Part shown: one piece after another, positions 5,270 to 10,669 of the stretch
How positions within the stretch are numbered: position 1 is the stretch's first letter
Layout: every line of letters begins with the position of its first letter
Source of the DNA: an uncultured Oscillospiraceae bacterium
GTDB lineage: Bacteria; Bacillota; Clostridia; Oscillospirales; Acutalibacteraceae
Assembly (NCBI GenBank): GCA_900549155.1
Contig: URNF01000067.1
Coordinates: 1 to 10,669, forward strand
Reading direction: 5' to 3'
Length of the DNA stretch: 10,669 nt
Program-made: the position numbers and the translations under genes
The notes under the pieces: generated by a model
The model's database searches: none
Told to the model about the DNA's origin: nothing
Seen by the model: the letters and a program-made list of their open reading frames with translations, nothing else

Positions 5270-8200
5270 ATGAACCGCGTAAAATGTACAGTCGGAAAGC
5301 GCATCATTCCCACATATCCCGAACCGTCGGCGGAAGAACTGCCGATGTTTGCGGAAAACCGCGTGCATCAGCGCACAAGCGGCAGACCCTATCCGAACAA
5401 GGTCGTTTTGCGGGTGAACCGTGAGGAAAAGATCGATCGGGCATATACGGTCGTCACGCTCGAAAACGAATATCTGAAAATCGAAATCCTGCCGGAGATC
5501 GGCGGGCGCATCTATTCCGCGATTGATAAGACCACGGGCTATGACTTTTTCTATAAGCAGCACGTCATCAAACCGGCGCTCATCGGCGTGCTAGGCTCCT
5601 GGATCTCGGGCGGCGTGGAATTCAACTGGCCGTTTCATCACCGCGCGTCCGGCTTCATGCCGTGCGACTTCGTGACGGAAACGCTCCCCGACGGGACGGC
5701 GGTTTGCCATCTGTCGGAGCACGATCCCATCGACCGCATGAAGGGCATGGTGAGCATCGTTCTGCGCCCCGGCGAAAAGCGCTTTGAGACACGCATGCGC
5801 CTGTATAACCGCACCGACACCGCCCACTCGTTCTTGTGGTGGGAAAACGCGGCAGTTCCCGTGCATGAGAAATATCAGATCTTCTTCCCGCAGGATGTGC
5901 AGTATGTCAATTTCCACTATCTGAAATCGCGCATCACCTATCCGATCGCGGGAGACGGCATTTTCAACGGCATCCCGATGGATGAGCCGCGCGACATTTC
6001 CTATCACAAGAACACCCACCCCGCGACGAGCTATTTTGCCGCCGCTTCGGACTATGACTTTTTCGGCGGCTATGACCACGCCAAAGAATGCGGCGTGGTG
6101 CATATCGGCGACCACCACCTGTCGCCCGGCAAAAAGATGTTCACATGGGGCTATTGCCAGCTGGCGAAATCGTGGGAAAACGCCCTCACCGACACGGACG
6201 GTCAGTATGCGGAGCTGATGGCAGGATCCTATTCGGACAACCAGCCGAACTTTGCGTGGGTCGAGCCGTATGAGACAAAGGAATTTTCGCAGCATTGGTA
6301 TCCCATTTCAGGGATCGGCACGCCCACCTTTGCCAACCTCGACATCGCGTTTCGGATCGACCGCGAAAACGGCAAGATCTTCGTGCAGTCGACAAAGACC
6401 TTTGAAAACGCGACGATCACCGTGAAGGACGGGGAGAGGGTGCTCTCCGAGACGGTCTGCACGCTCACGCCCGACACCTGCGTCACACTGGAAACAAAGG
6501 CGCTGCCGGCGCTTGTGACCGTGGCGGCGGTGTGCGGCGGCAAGACCGTCGGGGAATATGCAGAAAAACATTTCGACAAATATACCATGCCGGATGTCAT
6601 CACCGACATGCCGTCTGCCGCGGGCATGAACAGCGCCGAGGAGCTGTATCTTGCGGGCGTGCATGTGGCGCAATACCGTGATCCTGCCGTCGAGCCGGAC
6701 AGCTATTGGAAAGAGGCGCTGCGGCGCGACATTCACCATATCCCGTCGCTGATCGCTATGGCGGAATATGCCTACAGCCGCTATGACTTCGAGAGCGCCA
6801 AGGACTATGCCGAGCGCGCAATCGAGAGCGTCACGCTTTTCAACGAACGCGTGCAAAGCGGCAAGGTGTACTATATCTATGCCCTCATTTTGGAAGCGAT
6901 GGGGGAATATAAAAAGGCGTATGACTACTACTATAAAGCGGCGTGGGCGGCAGACAGCGTGAACAAAGCCATGACCCGTATTGCGGTGCTGGATATCCGC
7001 CGCAAGGATTATGCGGCGGCGCTGCAGCACGCCGAAACCGCCCTTGACTACGGCAGAAACGATTCACTGGCCGTCGCCGTGAAGGTCTTCGCCTTGAAAG
7101 CGCTCGGAAAGGACATTTCCGCTGTCGCGGCGGAACAGCTGAAAAAGGACACGCTCGATCACTATATGCGTCTGCTGTCCGGCAAGGATGATTTCTACAC
7201 GATCATGGACAGCAACCCGTTTGAAACGGTGATGGACATGGTGGCGGATTTTGACGCCATGGGACTGTATGAAGAAAATGTCTGCCTGCTCGAGGGGCTT
7301 TTGCGCGAACGGCCGGAAACGGCGCAGCCGATGCTTTTTTATACTCTCGGCTATTATCGTTTTCTCTGCGGCAAAGACGGCGGGGAAGCATACATAAAGG
7401 GCGCGGCAGCGGACATTCTGGCGACCTTCCCCGTGCGCAAAGAGGAAATGCGCATCCTTGAAGCCGTCATTGCAAAGACCGACGACAAAAAGGCAAAAAT
7501 GCTGCTCGGCTGCCTGCTGTATAACAAGCGGCACTATGAAAAGGCAGCGGCGCTTTGGGAACAGTGCGATGATTACATTTCCGTCCGCAACCTTGCCGTT
7601 GCCTGCTTCAGCCACCTGCACCGCAAGGATGAGGCGCTTCCCCTCATGAAGAAAGCCATCGCCCTGGCGCCCGACAGCGAACAGCTTGTGTATGAGACGG
7701 CGGTGCTCATGGATATGCAGGGCACGCCCGCAAAGGAAAAGATCGCGTTTTTGCTGTCGCACAGCATCACGCGCGACGACTGCATCACGGAACTATCTAA
7801 GGCGTATAATCAGGATATGCAGCCCGAAAAGGCGATCGAAACGCTCATGAGCCACATTTTCGTGCCCTGTGAGGGCGGGGAACACGCCATCGCGGATCAG
7901 TATTTGTTCGCGCACCTTGTGATCGGCAGACGGCAGCTGGCGGCGGGCGACGCCAGGGGCGCGCTTGCCACCTTCCGCAAGGGGCAGGTGCTGCCGCAGT
8001 CGCTGGGCGCAGGCATCTGGAACCATTGCAAGCTTGTGCCGCTCAAATATTTTGAGGCGGTCTGTCTTGAAACGTGCGGCGACAAAACGGCGGCGGACGA
8101 GATCTTCCGCTATATTGCGACCATCGGCATCGAATATTTCAGCAATATGCATCTGAAGGAGCTGCCGTATTATCAGGCGCGCGCATGGCAGCACCTCGGC

Positions 8201-8482
8201 GAGGAGCTGAAGGCGCAGCGGCTCATGACCGTCTATCGCCGCGAATGGAAGGATATCGACAAGGTGAGGGACAACGGTTTCTTCGGCACGACGCCGTTCT
8301 TCATCTCGTTCACGGACGATCCGCAAAAGCTGCGCCGCGCACAGCACTGCTACCTTAACGCCCTTGTCTGCGACTTTATGGGCGAAAAAGAAAAAGCGCA
8401 GGCATACCTTTCGGAAAGCATCGCTTTGCAGTCCGAAAATCTGCCTGCACTGACCTTTAGCATTCAGGGCTTTTTGGTGTGA
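5270..8482 (+). CDS. Large DUF5107-type protein with mutarotase-like N-terminal region and TPR-like helical C-terminus
   Basis: This 1070-residue protein has no signal peptide or membrane segment, so it should be cytoplasmic. Residues 1-440 resemble the uncharacterised DUF5107 family. The opening pattern 'LENEYLKIEILPEIGGRIYS' (64-83) resembles the start of galactose-mutarotase-like beta sandwiches, common in carbohydrate enzymes. Blocks shared with the paralog starting at 9670 include 'WISGGVEFNWPFHHR' (111-125), 'DRMKGM' (155-160), 'HHLSPGKKM' plus 'WG' (282-294) and 'SDNQPNFAW' (322-330). The invariant H, E, D and N residues there (E117, H123, H124, H282, H283, E315, D323) are candidate active-site positions. 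From about 455 to 1060 the chain is helical with TPR-like pairs, for example 'YYIYALILEAMGEYKKAYDYY' (534-554 region) and 'VRNLAVACFSHLHRKDEALPL' (772-791). AAAGGA at 5255-5260 supports the start. Function is undetermined; a glycoside-active enzyme is an inference from the fold and neighbours. Confidence 0.88.
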   Translation: MNRVKCTVGKRIIPTYPEPSAEELPMFAENRVHQRTSGRPYPNKVVLRVNREEKIDRAYTVVTLENEYLKIEILPEIGGRIYSAIDKTTGYDFFYKQHVIKPALIGVLGSWISGGVEFNWPFHHRASGFMPCDFVTETLPDGTAVCHLSEHDPIDRMKGMVSIVLRPGEKRFETRMRLYNRTDTAHSFLWWENAAVPVHEKYQIFFPQDVQYVNFHYLKSRITYPIAGDGIFNGIPMDEPRDISYHKNTHPATSYFAAASDYDFFGGYDHAKECGVVHIGDHHLSPGKKMFTWGYCQLAKSWENALTDTDGQYAELMAGSYSDNQPNFAWVEPYETKEFSQHWYPISGIGTPTFANLDIAFRIDRENGKIFVQSTKTFENATITVKDGERVLSETVCTLTPDTCVTLETKALPALVTVAAVCGGKTVGEYAEKHFDKYTMPDVITDMPSAAGMNSAEELYLAGVHVAQYRDPAVEPDSYWKEALRRDIHHIPSLIAMAEYAYSRYDFESAKDYAERAIESVTLFNERVQSGKVYYIYALILEAMGEYKKAYDYYYKAAWAADSVNKAMTRIAVLDIRRKDYAAALQHAETALDYGRNDSLAVAVKVFALKALGKDISAVAAEQLKKDTLDHYMRLLSGKDDFYTIMDSNPFETVMDMVADFDAMGLYEENVCLLEGLLRERPETAQPMLFYTLGYYRFLCGKDGGEAYIKGAAADILATFPVRKEEMRILEAVIAKTDDKKAKMLLGCLLYNKRHYEKAAALWEQCDDYISVRNLAVACFSHLHRKDEALPLMKKAIALAPDSEQLVYETAVLMDMQGTPAKEKIAFLLSHSITRDDCITELSKAYNQDMQPEKAIETLMSHIFVPCEGGEHAIADQYLFAHLVIGRRQLAAGDARGALATFRKGQVLPQSLGAGIWNHCKLVPLKYFEAVCLETCGDKTAADEIFRYIATIGIEYFSNMHLKELPYYQARAWQHLGEELKAQRLMTVYRREWKDIDKVRDNGFFGTTPFFISFTDDPQKLRRAQHCYLNALVCDFMGEKEKAQAYLSESIALQSENLPALTFSIQGFLV

Positions 8483-9533
8483 CGAGATATTTTTTCAGAA
8501 GCTCCAGCAGCGTGGCTCTGTCGGCAATACCGCATGCGGTGAGAATGCGCCGTATGCGGTATTTCACGCCGCCCTCGGTGAGAAAACAGCGGCTTGCCGT
8601 TTCCTCGAGCGTTGCCCCGTTCACAAGGGAGAAAAGGATCAGACGATCCGTGTCGCTGCAGGTGTTGAGAATTTGCTCGGTGGTGAGCATGTCCCGCATT
8701 TCGCCGTCGGCATAAAACGCAAGACCGCTTTGCTCGTCCACAGCGGTCACGGTTTTATGCTGCGGCGTTTTTTCGTTTTCGTCGTTCCAACTGACGGTGA
8801 CCGTCATGCCCGCCATATACGGATGGGTCTTCAGCGTCTCATACAGGAACACGGCGGCTTTGCCGTATTGCTCGAAATGCATGTTGACCGAGGTGATGCG
8901 ATCCCTATAGTATGCCGAAAGCTGCGTTTGCGCGCAGCTGAGAATTTTGAGATCGCCGAGCGCAGCGGGTGCTTTTTCCGATAAATTGCGCACAAGCGAA
9001 ACGGCGGCAAAATCGTTTGCGCAAATGACGGCGTCAAAGTTTTTGTACTCTCTGAAAAATTCCGCAAAGCAATTTTGCAGCGAACCGTTGTTCGGGAAAA
9101 TGCGCATTTCGTTGAAGCTGTCGTCCTTGAAGGCAAAAAGGCCGTCCACTCTGCCGATGTCGGAAATGGAGCTGGTGTTCATGCCATAAAGCGCGACGTG
9201 CGTTCTGCCCGCCGCTTTCAGCTCGCCGAGGAGATATTTCATCGAACCGCCGATGTCGGAGCAGACGCAGCTGTAAGCACAGCCGTGGATCGGCTCCGCC
9301 TGATTGCAAATGAGGATGGGCTTGACGCCGGCGGCGTTGAGCCGTGTCACGGTCGCCTTGATCCAGTGATAGTCGGACGCAAGAATAAAAACACCGTCGT
9401 CGGTCTCGTCAACACGGTCGGAAACCTCGTGAAACGGTATTCTCTTCTGCTTCAATCGGTCTTTGAGACTTTGGAGCAGCTGCTTGCACCAGATGCTGTC
9501 GCTGTATGCCGGTTCCGTCAAAATCGCAATCAT
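8457..9533 (-). CDS. Ligand-sensing regulator: LacI/periplasmic-binding-like sensor fused to a C-terminal LuxR-type HTH
   Basis: This 358-residue protein begins directly with a periplasmic-binding-protein-like sensor of LacI/GalR type. Visible features are the start strand 'MIAILTEPAYSDSIW', 'GVFILASDYHW' (47-57), 'KPILICNQAEP' (71-81), 'VCSDIGGSMKYLLGEL' (90-105), 'GRTHVALYGM' (109-118) and 'FDAVICANDFAAVSLVRNL' (166-184), the last being the classic LacI-type pattern. The LacI N-terminal HTH is absent. Instead, residues 290-350 form a LuxR/GerE-like HTH ('TDRLILFSLVNGATLEETASR', then 'GGVKYRIRRILTACG', then 'RATLLELLKKYL'). The protein probably binds a sugar-like ligand and controls the divergent DUF5107-type gene. 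It has no in-frame alternative start upstream, and no strong ribosome site. Its 3' end overlaps the convergent gene by 26 bp. Sensor type and HTH are by pattern recognition; target and ligand are inferred. Confidence 0.85.
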   Translation of the reverse strand: MIAILTEPAYSDSIWCKQLLQSLKDRLKQKRIPFHEVSDRVDETDDGVFILASDYHWIKATVTRLNAAGVKPILICNQAEPIHGCAYSCVCSDIGGSMKYLLGELKAAGRTHVALYGMNTSSISDIGRVDGLFAFKDDSFNEMRIFPNNGSLQNCFAEFFREYKNFDAVICANDFAAVSLVRNLSEKAPAALGDLKILSCAQTQLSAYYRDRITSVNMHFEQYGKAAVFLYETLKTHPYMAGMTVTVSWNDENEKTPQHKTVTAVDEQSGLAFYADGEMRDMLTTEQILNTCSDTDRLILFSLVNGATLEETASRCFLTEGGVKYRIRRILTACGIADRATLLELLKKYLVTPKSPEC

Positions 9534-9548
9534 CCAATCACCGCTTTC

Positions 9549-9577
9549 ATTATACTATCGCCGTCTGCCTTTGGCAA
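9549..9577 (-). promoter_or_regulatory. Strong sigma-70/SigA-type promoter of the LacI-sensor/LuxR-HTH regulator
   Basis: On the minus strand TTGCCA (9572-9577, five of six) and a perfect TATAAT (9549-9554) are separated by 17 bp. The predicted start near 9542 leaves a leader of only about 9-10 nt before the ATG at 9533, so the transcript would be nearly leaderless, in keeping with the poor ribosome site (GGTGAT). Confidence 0.75.
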
Positions 9578-9600
9578 TCAGAAATTTGTGTTTTTTCTGA
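9578..9600. repeat. Perfect 7-9-7 inverted repeat, candidate operator
   Basis: TCAGAAA (9578-9584) and TTTCTGA (9594-9600) are exact inverted arms around an AT-rich 9-bp centre. The dyad abuts the -35 of the minus-strand regulator promoter and lies some 50-70 bp upstream of the start predicted for the divergent gene, a typical position for a dimeric regulator. A partly overlapping GACA-N8-TGTC symmetry (9599-9614) follows. Binding by the neighbouring regulator is inferred. Confidence 0.5.
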
Positions 9601-9634
9601 CACGGTTTTCTGTCTGTCGCTTTCCCGCCATGCT

Positions 9635-9643
9635 TGCTATAAT
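9635..9643 (+). promoter_or_regulatory. Extended -10 promoter of the second DUF5107-type gene
   Basis: TGCTATAAT (9635-9643) is a perfect extended -10 (TGnTATAAT). No good -35 is found 16-18 bp upstream, consistent with an extended -10 or activator-assisted promoter. The predicted start near 9650 gives a leader of about 20 nt containing the GGAGGG ribosome site at 9658-9663. Confidence 0.7.
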
Positions 9644-9669
9644 GAGAAAAAACGCATGGAGGGAAAGCT

Positions 9670-10669
9670 ATGTCTGATGTCAAATGCGAGAAAAAGGGTA
9701 TGAAAATCCCCACCTATATTCCCAAAAAGGCGCACGAGCTGCCCATGTTCTTTGAGAACAAGCCCTATCAGGGCGCTTCGGGCAGGGTGTATCCGATCCC
9801 GTATTGCGACGGCATTTCGGATGAAAAGACCGATGTGGAATATGAGACGTATACGCTCGAAAACGAATATGTGAAAACACAGGTCGTGCCCGCGCTCGGC
9901 GGCAAGATCCTGCGTGGCTACGACAAGGTCGGCAACTATGATTTTATCTACTATAACGAGGTCGTGAAGCCCGCGCTCGTGGGACTTGCCGGTCCGTGGA
10001 TCTCGGGCGGTATCGAGTTCAACTGGCCGCAGCACCATCGCCCCACCACCTTTATGCCGCTGGAAGCGGTAGAAGAAGATAACCCCGACGGCGGCAAGAC
10101 CGTTTTCGTCGGCGAGGTGGAGCCGTTCGGCAGAATGAAGGGCATGGCGGGTGTCACGGTCGACAAGGGCAGGAGCTACATAAAGGCAAAGGTGCGCGTG
10201 TATAACCGCACGGCGTTTCCGCAGCTGTTCATGTGGTGGGCAAACCTTGCCGTGCCGGTCAACGATGCCTACAGAACCGTTTTCCCGCCCGACTGCGAAT
10301 GGGTGAACGATCACGATCGCCGCGCGGTTTTGGAGTGGCCGATCGCAAAGGGTGTCTATAAGACCGCGCGCCCGTATGATTTCGGGAGCGGCACAGATCT
10401 TTCCCACTATGATGCGGTCAAGGTCCCCTCGTCCTATCTCATTTCGCAGGGACAGTCCGATATGGACTTTATCTCCGGCTATGACACCGGCATCGAAAAG
10501 GGCATTGCCACCGTCGCCAACCACCACATTTCCCCCGGCAAAAAGATGTGGCACTGGGGCATCGGCGATTTCGGCGATATGTGGTGCTCCAACCTCACCG
10601 ATAAAAACGGCCCGTATATCGAGCTGATGACCGGCGTCTACACCGACAACCAGCCGGACTTCACCTGGA
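9670..10669 (+). CDS. Second DUF5107-type protein, paralog of the 5270-8482 gene, 3' truncated by window end
   Basis: The frame is open from ATG 9670 to the window end (333 complete codons), with GGAGGG at 9658-9663 six bases before the start. It aligns along its whole visible length with residues 1-330 of the 1070-residue neighbour. Shared blocks include 'HELPMFFEN' (22-30), 'YTLENEYVK' (61-69), 'WISGGIEFNWPQHHR' (110-124), 'GRMKGM' (154-159), 'HHISPGKKM' and 'HWG' (285-297), and 'YTDNQPDFTW' (324-333). Thus both the mutarotase-like core and its invariant E116, H122, H123, H285, H286, E318 and D326 are kept, while the middle (about 205-260) diverges, as expected for a change in substrate recognition. 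No signal peptide is present, so it should be cytoplasmic. Whether it has the same TPR-like tail lies outside the window. Function is not established; a role in intracellular glycan use is inferred. Confidence 0.88.
   Translation, partial: MSDVKCEKKGMKIPTYIPKKAHELPMFFENKPYQGASGRVYPIPYCDGISDEKTDVEYETYTLENEYVKTQVVPALGGKILRGYDKVGNYDFIYYNEVVKPALVGLAGPWISGGIEFNWPQHHRPTTFMPLEAVEEDNPDGGKTVFVGEVEPFGRMKGMAGVTVDKGRSYIKAKVRVYNRTAFPQLFMWWANLAVPVNDAYRTVFPPDCEWVNDHDRRAVLEWPIAKGVYKTARPYDFGSGTDLSHYDAVKVPSSYLISQGQSDMDFISGYDTGIEKGIATVANHHISPGKKMWHWGIGDFGDMWCSNLTDKNGPYIELMTGVYTDNQPDFTW

Noticed and set aside
5591..7762. Minus-strand open frames (5591-6295, 6308-7030, 7064-7762) inside the 1070-residue gene
   Set aside because: They are shadows of a continuous plus-strand frame and have no ribosome sites or domains.
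9637..10554. 305-codon minus-strand open frame opposite the second DUF5107-type gene
   Set aside because: It is a complement shadow of a plus-strand frame that matches its paralog along the full visible length, and it covers the promoter and ribosome site of that gene.
1..10669. CRISPR array, tRNA/rRNA gene, insertion sequence or phage element
   Set aside because: No regularly spaced repeats, no cloverleaf or conserved rRNA segment, and no transposase, integrase or terminal inverted repeats were seen. Base composition is even apart from promoters.

Overview
The window looks like chromosomal DNA of a GC-rich anaerobic Firmicute, most likely a gut-type Clostridia (Oscillospiraceae/Ruminococcaceae-like). 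The reasons are a carboxypeptidase-rluB neighbourhood of Bacillota type, strong AGGAG/AAAGGA ribosome binding sites, a stand-alone Pro/Ala-linker biotin carrier next to a carboxyltransferase, and large TPR-containing DUF5107-type proteins with AraC and Gfo/Idh neighbours. Taxonomy is inferred from gene content only. No rRNA, tRNA, CRISPR array, insertion sequence or phage gene was seen.

Region 1 (1-1413, + strand) is a compact housekeeping run. It holds the C-terminal end of a probable D-Ala-D-Ala carboxypeptidase, an RluB/RsuA-type 23S/16S rRNA pseudouridine synthase, and a small protein of uncertain function that weakly resembles a degenerate acetyltransferase. Region 2 (1421-3386, + strand) has its own promoter and encodes a biotin carrier followed by the carboxyltransferase (alpha) subunit of an oxaloacetate decarboxylase or related biotin enzyme. 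It ends in a strong, nearly symmetrical hairpin that can also terminate the convergent gene on the other side.

Region 3 (3396-10669) is an accessory, probably carbohydrate-related locus. An AraC-type regulator and a Gfo/Idh/MocA-like oxidoreductase form a minus-strand operon, divergent from a 1070-residue cytoplasmic protein with an N-terminal mutarotase-like DUF5107-type region and a long TPR-like helical tail. Converging on that gene, and overlapping its 3' end by 26 bp, is a regulator with a LacI/periplasmic-binding-protein-like sensor but a C-terminal LuxR-type HTH. Divergent from this regulator is a second DUF5107-type gene, paralogous to the first and cut by the window end. Each DUF5107-type gene therefore has its own divergently transcribed regulator with a different sensor architecture, and each intergenic region carries repeat symmetry that could be the operator (a 16-bp-period direct repeat at 5219-5248 and a perfect 7-9-7 inverted repeat at 9578-9600).

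The best working hypothesis is an intracellular glycan or glycoside utilisation locus: two paralogous DUF5107-type enzymes act on related sugars, the oxidoreductase acts on a sugar or sugar derivative, and two ligand-responsive regulators control them. The substrate cannot be read from the sequence.
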